Both the position numbers and the translations under genes were made by a program. Below, piece after piece: positions 43,008-51,635 of a stretch of DNA of 64,000 nt. The stretch covers positions 1 to 64,000 of the forward strand of contig NZ_JABMKX010000004.1 of the NCBI RefSeq assembly GCF_013204885.1. The letters run 5' to 3'. Source of the stretch: Paenibacillus tritici. Lineage in GTDB: Bacteria; Bacillota; Bacilli; Paenibacillales; Paenibacillaceae. The number at the start of each line of letters is the position of its first letter. Positions within the stretch are counted from its first letter, which is position 1. The notes beneath the pieces are model-generated. The model had not been told where the DNA came from, searched no databases, and saw only the letters and a program-made list of their open reading frames with translations.

Positions 43008-44021
43008 ATGCTGAAAGTAGGCTTGATCGGCTTCGGATTTATGGGCCGGATGCATTTTGACAATTATGTCCGGTTGACGGAGGAGGGCTATCCGGTTGCA
43101 TTAAGCGCGATATGTGATCTGCGGATCGAGGAACTCAAGGGCGGCAAAGCAGACGGGAATATGAGCACGGCCCGTGAAGTCTATGATTTGTCTTCTTACA
43201 ATCTCTATGATGACCTGGAAACAATGCTTGAACAGGAAGTGCTGGATGTCGTTGATATCTGTGTTCCTACTTATTTACATGCCGGGATAACCTGCTCGCT
43301 ACTGGAACGCGGATATCACGTTTTCTGCGAGAAACCGATGGGCAGAACTTCGGCGGAAGCACGGAGGATGGCGGAAACGGCAGACCGCAGCGGCAGGAAG
43401 CTTATGATCGGACAATGTCTCCGTTTCTGGCCGGGGTATGAGTACTTGAAGGAGACTGTGGAGTCAGGCAAATTCGGTGAGGTGACCGAGGGGTATTTCT
43501 ACCGCGGCTCCGGGGCCCCCAAGGATTGGTTCCTGGATGAGCAGCTCAGCGGCGGCAGTATTCTGGATATGCATATTCACGATACGGATATGATCAGCTA
43601 CCTGTTCGGCAAGCCGGATAAAGTCTCTACTCTTGCCCGCAATGTCTTACCTGGCAGCGGTTATGATCTTTGCTCCACCCATTACTATTATAAGGACGGA
43701 AAAGTAGTCAATGCCCAGGTCGATTGGACGCTGGAAGGAGATTTCGGTTTCTATATGGGTTATCGGGTTAACTTTGAGAAGGGCAATCTTGTATTTGACG
43801 GGAATCAGCTTAAAGTGAACCCGAACGATGGACCGGGCTTTATTGCTGAGCTCTCACCGGATACCGGCTACTACCGGGAGCTGGTTTATTTTCTGGATGC
43901 GGTTATTCACGATAAGCCGATTGTGGTATGCACCCCGGAGAGTGCGGCAGAATCGCTTGAAATTGTTGAAGCGGAAGTACAATCGGCAGATACTCAAGGG
44001 GAATGGGTTGTGCTGGATTGA
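43008..44021 (+). CDS. Gfo/Idh/MocA family oxidoreductase (second paralogue)
   Basis: A 337-residue protein that aligns end to end with its upstream neighbour with no gaps in the core; by eye about two thirds or more of residues are identical (GFGFMGRMHFDNYVRL, HVFCEKPMGRTSAEAR, LDMHIHDTDMISYLFGKPDK). A tandem duplication followed by divergence is the simplest history; differences concentrate in the mid-protein substrate side, such as AVPTFLHAEMA versus CVPTYLHAGIT. CGGAGG precedes ATG 43008. It ends the operon. Confidence 0.9.
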   Translation: MLKVGLIGFGFMGRMHFDNYVRLTEEGYPVALSAICDLRIEELKGGKADGNMSTAREVYDLSSYNLYDDLETMLEQEVLDVVDICVPTYLHAGITCSLLERGYHVFCEKPMGRTSAEARRMAETADRSGRKLMIGQCLRFWPGYEYLKETVESGKFGEVTEGYFYRGSGAPKDWFLDEQLSGGSILDMHIHDTDMISYLFGKPDKVSTLARNVLPGSGYDLCSTHYYYKDGKVVNAQVDWTLEGDFGFYMGYRVNFEKGNLVFDGNQLKVNPNDGPGFIAELSPDTGYYRELVYFLDAVIHDKPIVVCTPESAAESLEIVEAEVQSADTQGEWVVLD

Positions 44022-44112
44022 TGCAAGGATGACCTAACGAATCCCCTGCTTACTTGCTTCTCCCCCCTGCACATCGTACAATTATAGGACGTAAACTTGG
44101 ATCTGAACATGA

Positions 44113-44161
44113 AATGGCTGAGAGTCGCAGTTTACAGCGCTTCTCGGCCATTGTGTTTTTT
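44113..44161 (+). terminator. Terminator after the oxidoreductase pair
   Basis: AATGGCTGAGA pairs with TCTCGGCCATT across a loop of about 25 bases, followed by GTGTTTTTT. Confidence 0.6.
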
Positions 44162-44205
44162 GAAATGCCGGGTAGGATGACAATAGGAATGGGGAGTGGA
44201 TGCAG

Positions 44206-44712
44206 ATGAAGGTAGGCGTGGTATCGGATACACATCTCTCAAGCAGGGCCAAGGGGCTGCCCTCCGTGCTTATGGAAGAATTCAGCAAGGTGGATATGAT
44301 TCTGCATCTGGGCGATTGGGTATCGCTGGAGATCTACGATCTGCTGGCCGGGCTTGCTCCGGTAGAGGGAATTGCCGGCAACAACGACGGATATGAGATT
44401 ATTCAGCGCTTCGGAGAGAGCAAGATCGTTACGCTGGAGGGCATGCGTATCGGGATGATTCACGGACATGCGCCGTATTCCCGTAAGGGGACGGATGGGA
44501 ATGCGCTGCTGGCCTTTGAAGGCCAGGAGGTGGACTGTATTCTCTTTGGCCACTCCCATCAGCCGCTGATGCGCCGGGAGAATGGTATTCTGCTGTTCAA
44601 CCCAGGCTCTCCTACGGACAAACGCCGGGAGAAGCAGTATTCTTTCGGCCTGATGGACATTGAAGACGGGAAGATCACAGCGCGTCATGTCTTTTACGAT
44701 TCGAGAGACTAA
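44206..44712 (+). CDS. YfcE/MJ0936-type metallophosphoesterase
   Basis: A 168-residue calcineurin-like phosphodiesterase. The dimetal motifs are in order: GVVSDTHLS, ILHLGDWV, GIAGNNDG, GMIHGHAP and ILFGHSHQP, ending in FNPGSPTDKR. Small enzymes of this class hydrolyse phosphodiesters such as bis-pNPP in vitro; the natural substrate is uncertain. GGGGAG at 44191-44196 fits ATG 44206 better than ATG 44200. It leads a short series with the next two genes. Confidence 0.9.
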   Translation: MKVGVVSDTHLSSRAKGLPSVLMEEFSKVDMILHLGDWVSLEIYDLLAGLAPVEGIAGNNDGYEIIQRFGESKIVTLEGMRIGMIHGHAPYSRKGTDGNALLAFEGQEVDCILFGHSHQPLMRRENGILLFNPGSPTDKRREKQYSFGLMDIEDGKITARHVFYDSRD

Positions 44713-44732
44713 GGGAAAGCAGGGGAGCCGTT

Positions 44733-45194
44733 ATGTTGAATTACCGTTTTGAACGGGCGGAGCTTGCAGATGTAGAGGAGCTTGCTCCACTCTTTGACGA
44801 ATACCGCAGCTTTTACGGCCAGGCTCCGGACCCGGAGGCTGCCCGGGAGTTCCTGGCGGCGAGGCTGCAGAATGAGGAATCCGTTATTTTTATGGCCGTT
44901 GCCGGTGAGGGTGCAGAACGCCGCACGTATGGCCTAGCCCAGCTATACCCCTCCTTCTCTTCCATCTCGGTCCAGCCGGTATGGATTCTGAACGATCTGT
45001 TCGTAACGAAGGAGCAGCGCGGACAGGGACTTGGCTCACTGCTGCTTGAAGGCGTGAAGGGATTCGCACAGGGAACAGGCGCCAAAGGCCTGACGCTGTC
45101 TACAATGACCACCAATACCGGTGCACAGCGCCTATACGAAGCCCAGGGTTATGTGCGGGACGAGAGTTTTTTCACTTATCATTTATATTTCTGA
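44733..45194 (+). CDS. GNAT family N-acetyltransferase
   Basis: A 153-residue acetyltransferase with the acetyl-CoA-binding motif LFVTKEQRGQGLGSLLLEGV and the C-terminal GAQRLYEAQGYVRDESFFTY. The substrate cannot be inferred. It lies 20 bases after the phosphoesterase and 21 bases before a HAD hydrolase, so the three are probably cotranscribed. Confidence 0.88.
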   Translation: MLNYRFERAELADVEELAPLFDEYRSFYGQAPDPEAAREFLAARLQNEESVIFMAVAGEGAERRTYGLAQLYPSFSSISVQPVWILNDLFVTKEQRGQGLGSLLLEGVKGFAQGTGAKGLTLSTMTTNTGAQRLYEAQGYVRDESFFTYHLYF

Positions 45195-45215
45195 AGTATA
45201 GTTAGGAGAGTTAAC

Positions 45216-45929
45216 GTGGTAGAGACAAGCAACAAGCTGGCTGTGTTTTTTGATCTGGATGATACGCTGTATGACCATCTGGTCCCGTTCAGGGAAGCCG
45301 TTCGTGAGGTACTGGCACCTGACGAGGACAAGCTGGATTACGCGGAGCTGTTCTATACCGTACGGCATCACAGTGACCTGCTGTGGCCGAAGTATCTGAG
45401 CGGGGAGCTTGAGCTGGAGGAGACGCGGGTGATGCGGCTGGAGCTGGCTTTTGCCGAGTATGGCTTGCACTTGACCCGGGAGCAAGCTGTGCGGATACAA
45501 GCTTCCTATATTGCCCGCCAGTATACGATTGAGATGATCGAAGGTGTGGCGGAGCAGCTTCAACGGTTCATTAGCCTGGGGCACCCGGTAGGCATTATCA
45601 CCAACGGCCCGCTGGAGCACCAGACGGGCAAGCTGCGCGGGCTGGGCATCGACAAGCTCATTCCGCCGGAGATGATCTTCATCTCGGACGCTGTCGGCCT
45701 GGCCAAGCCGGACCCGGCGATCTTCGTCCATGTTAATCAGATGACGGGAACTTCACCGGAGAACAGCCTCTATGTAGGCGACACCTGGGCGAATGATGTA
45801 GTGGGTGCGCTTGCGGCCGGCTGGAAGGTCTGCTGGTATAATCCGCGCGGGCGGAAGCCGGGCACGGATCATACACCGAGCTATATTTTCACCAATTATA
45901 AGGAGTTCAGTGAGCTGCCGCTGGTGTGA
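45216..45929 (+). CDS. HAD family hydrolase (YjjG-like)
   Basis: A 237-residue haloacid-dehalogenase-type phosphatase with a helical cap. Motif I is FFDLDDTLYDH (nucleophile Asp and acid Asp), motif II is GIITNGPLEHQ, motif III Lys is in GLAKPDPAIF, and motif IV is YVGDTWANDV. The pattern resembles nucleotide 5'-phosphatases of the YjjG type. It starts at GTG 45216 with GGAGAG upstream and converges on the gerA operon with only eight bases between stops. Confidence 0.88.
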   Translation: MVETSNKLAVFFDLDDTLYDHLVPFREAVREVLAPDEDKLDYAELFYTVRHHSDLLWPKYLSGELELEETRVMRLELAFAEYGLHLTREQAVRIQASYIARQYTIEMIEGVAEQLQRFISLGHPVGIITNGPLEHQTGKLRGLGIDKLIPPEMIFISDAVGLAKPDPAIFVHVNQMTGTSPENSLYVGDTWANDVVGALAAGWKVCWYNPRGRKPGTDHTPSYIFTNYKEFSELPLV

Positions 45930-45937
45930 GACTGGCT

Positions 45938-47035
45938 TTAATTATACTTTCCATAGTCTTTAATGATTACCTTGGGATGGAATTCAATCTCAACCGAAGG
46001 ATAAACTTTGTTCCAGTCGGTACTTTTCCACTCTCTGTATGAAAGACTGTTCCTCACATACTGTCCGATGCCCAGACTGTCTACATGGTGCTGCTGTAAA
46101 TTCCGGATCATCTGATTTCCCTCGGAAGACAATTTGGCGGATATTTCCTTCTCCAGCTCTTGGCGATCTGCCTTATTCTGAAGTCTGAGGCTTCCGGTAT
46201 ACTCCAGGACAGAACCCTGAATGGAGGCACTGATCTTTACTTTGAATCGGGAATTCTCCGACCTTATGACTTTAAGTTTATGCTGGCTGCCCAGAGAGCT
46301 GAACATGACTATACGCTTACGGCCCCCGTCTTCACCCAAATTGAGTGCCACCTCCCCTTGATTGAGACTGCCCCGCAGAAGAGCAAAGATCATACCGTCT
46401 GCTGCAGGGATTTTCATACGGTAGCGGTCTTGCTCGAAGCAGGCAATTCCTTCAATAACCACATGATCTTCCGTCTCCTTAATGATGGGGGCAATGGGAT
46501 CAATACCATCGTCATTGTAATCTCTGGAGAACTCATACAAAGTAATTTGAGGAATACTATTGCGGCCGCCCTCTTTTTCCAGCAAATGGTCGACATACTG
46601 CCCGGTGTCCGCATGCTGTTTGTAATCCTTGGATAACAGTGCACCTGCATCCCCGTCAACAATGGATACTCTTACCCCAAGGGCTACCGATGGGTCCCTC
46701 ATAAGGGTATCCAGATAGTTTCCGAGTCCCGCTTTGGTTAGATTCAAGCCAAATAAGACATTCCTGAGTTGTCCGCTCACCAAAAATAATTCGGTTTTCC
46801 GGGAAAATTGCAGCCTTGCTTCTTTGATGCTATCCGCCTCTACCACTAATAACTCCCTTCGGCTTACGGACTCCGGATTGACTACTGGAATGCTGGAGGT
46901 CACTTTAAGCCTTTGATCCTCACTCAGATCATAGCTTGAGGTCTGTACCATTCCCAGACGCTCCAGAATTCTTTCGTCACTTTTACAACCGCTTAACAGG
47001 AACATGAGAACAATCACAGCCGACAGCTTACGCAT
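45938..47035 (-). CDS. Spore germination lipoprotein, Ger(x)C family (operon 1)
   Basis: A 365-residue lipoprotein of the GerAC type with signal peptide and lipobox LLSGC. It holds the family beginning SDERILERLGMVQTSSYDL, the RVSIVDGDAGALL middle and the C-terminal WNKVYPSVEIEFHPKVIIKD. GerAC subunits sit on the outer face of the spore inner membrane and work with GerAA and GerAB in nutrient sensing. GGAGGA before ATG 47035 sets the start, which overlaps gerAB by eight bases. It is the last gene of a three-gene operon (AA, AB, AC order) reading leftward. Confidence 0.9.
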   Translation of the reverse strand: MRKLSAVIVLMFLLSGCKSDERILERLGMVQTSSYDLSEDQRLKVTSSIPVVNPESVSRRELLVVEADSIKEARLQFSRKTELFLVSGQLRNVLFGLNLTKAGLGNYLDTLMRDPSVALGVRVSIVDGDAGALLSKDYKQHADTGQYVDHLLEKEGGRNSIPQITLYEFSRDYNDDGIDPIAPIIKETEDHVVIEGIACFEQDRYRMKIPAADGMIFALLRGSLNQGEVALNLGEDGGRKRIVMFSSLGSQHKLKVIRSENSRFKVKISASIQGSVLEYTGSLRLQNKADRQELEKEISAKLSSEGNQMIRNLQQHHVDSLGIGQYVRNSLSYREWKSTDWNKVYPSVEIEFHPKVIIKDYGKYN

Positions 47036-48113
47036 ATGAATTCCTCCGTTTTCTTTGAACAAGCAGCAGAACTACCAGCAGCAGAGGCAGGCCGAAGGCG
47101 ATTCCGGTAGCAGCATAACTCAGATACATAATCCATGTATTAACCTGGTCCAGAGTTGTGGGTATATAGGAAACGACAAAAGAAATTCCAACCAGAATGC
47201 TGCACAGGATAGAAATATTTGCGCGGGGAAGAATTCTCTGCACTGATTCTGCCGCCGCCCACCAATACATGACAACAGTAACAAGAATAAGGAACAGAAA
47301 GAATCCATATAGCAGATTCTCCAGCCGTTCAACAAAGGGGAGCTGAATGAAGGCCAGTAAATCCAGCAGGGGATAGAGCAGTTTTTTTAATTGGCCCAGG
47401 CTGAAGAATCCGAAGCAAATGAAGGCAAAGCTGATATATGCCACACTTAAAATCGTATTCCCCGCATAGACACCGCGCATAGATTTTTTCTTATGATCCA
47501 TATAAGGGAGGTACAACAGAGACAATTCATACCCGAGGAACGCTGTATAGATATCCAGTCCCCCCCGTACCATATCGTGACCTTCCTTGAAAATAAAGGG
47601 GGTCAGCCGGACCCACTGGAAGTTAGGTATAAATCCCAGCAATAATAGATACATCCAAATGGTGACCCAGAAAAAAACTGTCGTAGCTTTGGAGATGGTA
47701 TAAATCCCTTTCGTAAGCAGCAATAAAGCCAGCAGGTCTATGGCCAGCTTGAAGATCATTGGATTGGTCGTGGGAAAAGAGATCATTTGAAAGAGCAGCA
47801 CGTATTTTTTGCCAATCATACATCCGAAGATTAACCACACAGATGACAATCCTATATATAGCGGATACAGCACCACTTTGGAGATAGACTGTTCCAGGAT
47901 TAAGAATATAGACCGTCCCTTACCCATATGGTACACCAAAGAAATCAGGTAGATATTTAGAGAAGAGATCACAAAGCAAGGAACCATAAACAGCCATCCG
48001 TTTGTCCCGAAATACTCGGCCAGCTGGCGGGGCAACGTGAATATAATGATCCCCGATTGGGTCATGTACACCAGGATGGTGATATGAAAGGGAGTCAGTT
48101 TCTCGGCCATCAC
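47028..48113 (-). CDS. Spore germination permease, GerAB type (operon 1)
   Basis: A 361-residue membrane protein of the APC-like GerAB family with about ten helices. It opens with KLTPFHITILVYMTQSGIII and has the conserved LPRQLAEYFG-type segment. GerAB subunits bind the germinant; which amino acid or sugar is recognised cannot be deduced. It starts six bases after the gerAA stop. Confidence 0.9.
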   Translation of the reverse strand: MMAEKLTPFHITILVYMTQSGIIIFTLPRQLAEYFGTNGWLFMVPCFVISSLNIYLISLVYHMGKGRSIFLILEQSISKVVLYPLYIGLSSVWLIFGCMIGKKYVLLFQMISFPTTNPMIFKLAIDLLALLLLTKGIYTISKATTVFFWVTIWMYLLLLGFIPNFQWVRLTPFIFKEGHDMVRGGLDIYTAFLGYELSLLYLPYMDHKKKSMRGVYAGNTILSVAYISFAFICFGFFSLGQLKKLLYPLLDLLAFIQLPFVERLENLLYGFFLFLILVTVVMYWWAAAESVQRILPRANISILCSILVGISFVVSYIPTTLDQVNTWIMYLSYAATGIAFGLPLLLVVLLLVQRKRRNSYA

Positions 48114-48119
48114 AATTTC

Positions 48120-49541
48120 CTACTTTCTCATTTTCTGCCTGATAGTATTAGGTGTCCGGGTCTGGGACGGACGGGTCTTGAGCAGTGCAAACGGAGCGCG
48201 GATGAATACATCCTTCCAATCTGTACCTTTCATAGGTGCAACAGGGGATAAGTAAGAAGAGCCGAGACTGGTAAGGCTCGAGAGATGGATGATAAGCAAT
48301 GCTACTCCCATCGACAACCCCATATTTCCCCATATTCCAGCCAGGATAATGAGCCCGAAACGAACCAGACGGATGGAAGCGCTCATCATATAGCTGGGAA
48401 TTACAAATGAGGCAATCGCTGAAGAAGCTACGGCAATAATCAGGATATTGCTGGTTAATCCGGCTTGGACCGCGGCTTGCCCGATCACGATCCCGCCTAC
48501 AATACCGATGGTTTGTCCGATTTTGGTCGGAAGACGCGCTCCCGCCTCTCTTAACAGCTCAATCATGGTTTCCATCAGCAACGCTTCGTATACAGGGGGG
48601 AACGGAACTCTGGTTCTGGATTCAGCCAGGGTCCGTAGCAAGGCTTCCGGAATCATCTCATAATGATAAGTGGTTATGGACACGTACATCGCTGTGAATA
48701 TGATCGTTATAAGCAGAGCCGAATATCTTAACAGTCTCAGTGCCGTTCCCAAAGCCCAGCGCTGATAATAATCATCGGGGGAAGAGAAGAATTCAAAAAA
48801 AGAAGCCGGAGCACTGATAGCGGTAGGGCTGTTATCAATAATCGTAATGATTTTGCCGCCCTCCAATTTGGATTCAGCAGCATCCGGCCGCTCTGTCGTC
48901 AGAAATTGCGGGAATACCGAATTGGGGTTATCTTCAATGAACTGGCTTAACATCGCACCTTCATTGATCGCATCAATCTCTATTCTTTGAATACGCTTCT
49001 GCAGTTCCTCCACGTACTCCAGATTAGCAATTCCTTTAATATAGAGGATATACACATCGGTTTTGGAGATCTCGCCTACAGAGCAGCGGATCACTTTTAA
49101 ATGTGAACTTTTGATCCTCCGCCGGATTAGAGACAGATTCGTACTAGCGGATTCCACAAAAGAATCATGGGGTCCGGTAATAATAGTCTCCGTTTCGGAT
49201 TGCACTAAGCTCCGGGTTTCAGGCCCGTAAGCGTCAAGCATATAGACCTGATCCATATGGAAAATGGCCACACTGCCCCCCAGTATGCCAACCACTACCT
49301 TTTTAACATCCGCCTGAAAAACAAATTGTGATTGTTCCAGCAGTTGTTCTATCTTATCGCCTTGTGGCCTTGCAAAAGGTTCCAGAATTTCATCAGTAAG
49401 AAGCTTGCTGCTTACCAAGTGGGGGAAATAGACGATATCGACCCGTATCTCCGGGAAGTTCCGCCGGGATAGATCAGCACATTGGTCAAATTGCTGAAGG
49501 ATGTGCTGTAAAGACGGTGTCGTTTTCTGATCTCTTCCCAT
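48120..49541 (-). CDS. Spore germination protein, GerAA type (operon 1)
   Basis: A 473-residue GerA-family protein. The hydrophilic N-terminal domain contains YIKGIANLEYVEELQKRIQR and SQFIEDNPNSVFPQFLTTER, the usual link GGKIITIIDNSPTAI, then membrane helices with RVPFPPVYEALLMETMIELL and GGIVIGQAAVQAGL. GerAA subunits assemble into an ion channel in the spore membrane. The ATG 49541 start follows a GGGGG site at eight bases; the frame stays open upstream to 49622 with no better signal. It begins the gerAA-AB-AC operon. Confidence 0.9.
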   Translation of the reverse strand: MGRDQKTTPSLQHILQQFDQCADLSRRNFPEIRVDIVYFPHLVSSKLLTDEILEPFARPQGDKIEQLLEQSQFVFQADVKKVVVGILGGSVAIFHMDQVYMLDAYGPETRSLVQSETETIITGPHDSFVESASTNLSLIRRRIKSSHLKVIRCSVGEISKTDVYILYIKGIANLEYVEELQKRIQRIEIDAINEGAMLSQFIEDNPNSVFPQFLTTERPDAAESKLEGGKIITIIDNSPTAISAPASFFEFFSSPDDYYQRWALGTALRLLRYSALLITIIFTAMYVSITTYHYEMIPEALLRTLAESRTRVPFPPVYEALLMETMIELLREAGARLPTKIGQTIGIVGGIVIGQAAVQAGLTSNILIIAVASSAIASFVIPSYMMSASIRLVRFGLIILAGIWGNMGLSMGVALLIIHLSSLTSLGSSYLSPVAPMKGTDWKDVFIRAPFALLKTRPSQTRTPNTIRQKMRK

Positions 49542-49627
49542 ATCAAGCAGCCCCCAATCGTAATTATCAAAGGTAGTATCCCCAAATATTCCAAGGCTAT
49601 TATAGGCAGGATGAATACACAAACGTT

Positions 49628-49665
49628 AAAAAGCAGCGATCCCCGTTAGTGGGAAACGCTGCTTT
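49628..49665 (-). terminator. Terminator of the apbE gene
   Basis: On the minus strand AAAGCAGCG pairs with CGCTGCTTT, then TTTAACG. It lies 16 bases beyond the apbE stop and upstream of gerAA. Confidence 0.8.
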
Positions 49666-49680
49666 CTGTTCGTGTTGGTA

Positions 49681-50817
49681 TTAATTCGCGAAGCTGTACG
49701 TCGGATCGGTTAGATTCAGCCGTTCTTTGAGGGCGGCGGTGGCATAAATCTTATTGTCATCTGTGATGAAGAAGGCATCGACCTTCTCCGGCAGTGCTTC
49801 AAGATACTTCATGCCGTCTTCAAGGCCCATCAGGAACACGCCGGTAGACAGAGCGTCCGCATCGGTTGCATTCGGACTCATAATAGTAATGCTCTTGAGT
49901 CCGTTCTGGGAAGGGAAGCCTGTACGCGGGTCCAGGATATGATGGTAACGTACCCCGTCCTGCAGGAAGAAGCGCTCATATACCCCGGACGCGTCAACCA
50001 CCTCATCGGTAACCTTAATGGTTCCCAGCTGGCTGCCGCGGCTCTGATCGGGGTCCTGCAGGCCGATATTCCACGGAGAGCCATTGGGCTTGTTGCCAAG
50101 GGCGATAATGCTGCTGCCCCCGAGATTGATCATCGCGCTGTTCAGGCCTTCAGCCTTAAGATAGTCTGCGATCCGGTCAGCCGCATAACCTTTGCCGATT
50201 CCGCCCATATCCAGCACCATGCCTTCTTTGGCCAGCTTAACGGTCTTCGCAGCCTCATCTACAATAACATCCTTGTAGTTGGTCAGGCTCCGGGCCTTAT
50301 CAATGGCAGCCTGATCGGGCACATGTTCCCCGCCTTCGCCGATTGCCCAGAGATCTACAAGCGGTCCGACCGTCGGATCGTACAGCCCCTCCATTTCTTC
50401 GGCGTATTTAAGGGAGAGCTTCACAATATCCAGTGTTTCATCGGACACGGCAACGGCTTCCTTACCGGCTGCCTGATTCACAGCGTATAATTCCCCGTCC
50501 TTCTTGGTACGGCTGAACTCCGTGTCCATCCGTTCCAGCATGGCCTGGATATCATCCATATTCTTCTGCGCTACCGTATCGCCGAACACCTTGATATTCA
50601 CGACCGTACCATAAATATAAAACGTCTGTTCCAGGGACTTCGTATCGCCATCCTTAGAGGCCGTTGCGCCGCCAGGGGTTGCCGTAGCAGCCGGGCTGTC
50701 TTCCCCCTTGTTGCCCAGGGTAAGCCAGATTACCACAGCCGCAGCGATAACAAGGACGAGAACGGCCAGAATTACAACGGTTTTTTTGTTCTTAGATGTT
50801 TTTTTGATTTCAGACAT
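49681..50817 (-). CDS. apbE: FAD:protein FMN transferase ApbE
   Basis: ApbE attaches FMN to Ser/Thr residues of extracytoplasmic flavoproteins. One N-terminal membrane helix (VVILAVLVLVIAAAVVIWLT) without a lipobox Cys is followed by a Ser/Pro/Ala-rich linker and the catalytic domain. Motifs seen are TEFSRTKKDGELYAVNQAAG, LYDPTVGPLVDLWAIG, LDMGGIGKGYAADRIADYLK, MINLGGSSIIALGNKP and the metal-site DADALSTGVFLMG. ATG 50817 is preferred over ATG 50835. It stands alone; no Rnf/Nqr or other target gene is adjacent. Confidence 0.92.
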   Translation of the reverse strand: MSEIKKTSKNKKTVVILAVLVLVIAAAVVIWLTLGNKGEDSPAATATPGGATASKDGDTKSLEQTFYIYGTVVNIKVFGDTVAQKNMDDIQAMLERMDTEFSRTKKDGELYAVNQAAGKEAVAVSDETLDIVKLSLKYAEEMEGLYDPTVGPLVDLWAIGEGGEHVPDQAAIDKARSLTNYKDVIVDEAAKTVKLAKEGMVLDMGGIGKGYAADRIADYLKAEGLNSAMINLGGSSIIALGNKPNGSPWNIGLQDPDQSRGSQLGTIKVTDEVVDASGVYERFFLQDGVRYHHILDPRTGFPSQNGLKSITIMSPNATDADALSTGVFLMGLEDGMKYLEALPEKVDAFFITDDNKIYATAALKERLNLTDPTYSFAN

Positions 50818-50990
50818 ATTCCACCATCCATACAATTAGTTTCGTGGTTGCATCTTTACTATCATACCCCAGAAAGAATGGCAATGGATACTCATTTGAT
50901 GACATTTTGTGCAGAAGAGCCGCTTGCAGGGAGGGAGCAGCAGGTAGAATATTGTCTGGGAATATTGTCTTCTTCCCGTTGACATGGTAA

Positions 50991-51010
50991 ATTGCTGGTA
51001 CCTAAGCAAT
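50991..51010. promoter_or_regulatory. Candidate TetR operator upstream of 51042
   Basis: ATTGCTGGTACCTAAGCAAT has perfect six-base arms (ATTGCT / AGCAAT) in 20 bases, right before the TetR gene and beside a TTGACA at 50979-50984. A direct repeat AATATTGTCT occurs twice at 50948-50970. Autoregulation by the TetR protein is inferred. Confidence 0.45.
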
Positions 51011-51041
51011 AGCTGAACCCGATAGGAAAGGAGCTTCACCC

Positions 51042-51614
51042 ATGTCCATTGACCGCAAGGCGTTGATCCTGCAGGCAGCAACCTTGTCCTTTGTACAATT
51101 TGGCTATAAAGCTACGACTATGGATCAGGTATCCAGAATCGCCAATGTGGGCAAAGGTACGATTTATACCTTTTTCAAAACAAAAGAAGAACTGTTCGAG
51201 GAAATTCTGGACAAGGCTACCTCCGAATTAAGGTCGGTGATGAGCCGTGTAGCTGCGGAGCAAACAACCTTTGTCCATAAGCTGCTCAATCTGCTGGATT
51301 CCATTCTGGAATTCCGTTCAGATCATGAGCTGTTCGTGAAGCTGGCCCAGGAGGTGCGGGATATCGGTACGGCCCAGGCACTAGAAGGGGTTAAGCGGAT
51401 GGAAGAATACGCGCTGGAGTTCCTCCAGCAGCAGATTGAGGCGGCTATCGGCAGCGGAGAAGTGAAGCCCTGCGATTCCAGTGTTGCCGCATTTATGATT
51501 CTGCGTATGTACCTGGCTCTGACCACAGAATGGAATAAATCCCATGACCCGCTGGACCAGGACCGGATCAAAGAGCATATGATTCTGTTCATTTCAACCG
51601 GAATTCTGCAATAA
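51042..51614 (+). CDS. TetR/AcrR family regulator
   Basis: A 190-residue regulator. The helix-turn-helix is at residues 10-50 (ILQAATLSFVQFGYKATTMD, VSRIANVGKGTIYTFFKTKE), followed by an all-helical ligand domain. AAAGGAGC precedes the ATG. The SGNH hydrolase gene starts about 20 bases after its stop and is probably cotranscribed. The ligand is unknown. Confidence 0.9.
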   Translation: MSIDRKALILQAATLSFVQFGYKATTMDQVSRIANVGKGTIYTFFKTKEELFEEILDKATSELRSVMSRVAAEQTTFVHKLLNLLDSILEFRSDHELFVKLAQEVRDIGTAQALEGVKRMEEYALEFLQQQIEAAIGSGEVKPCDSSVAAFMILRMYLALTTEWNKSHDPLDQDRIKEHMILFISTGILQ

Positions 51615-51635
51615 CATGAGAGGAGGGTGAGCGAA

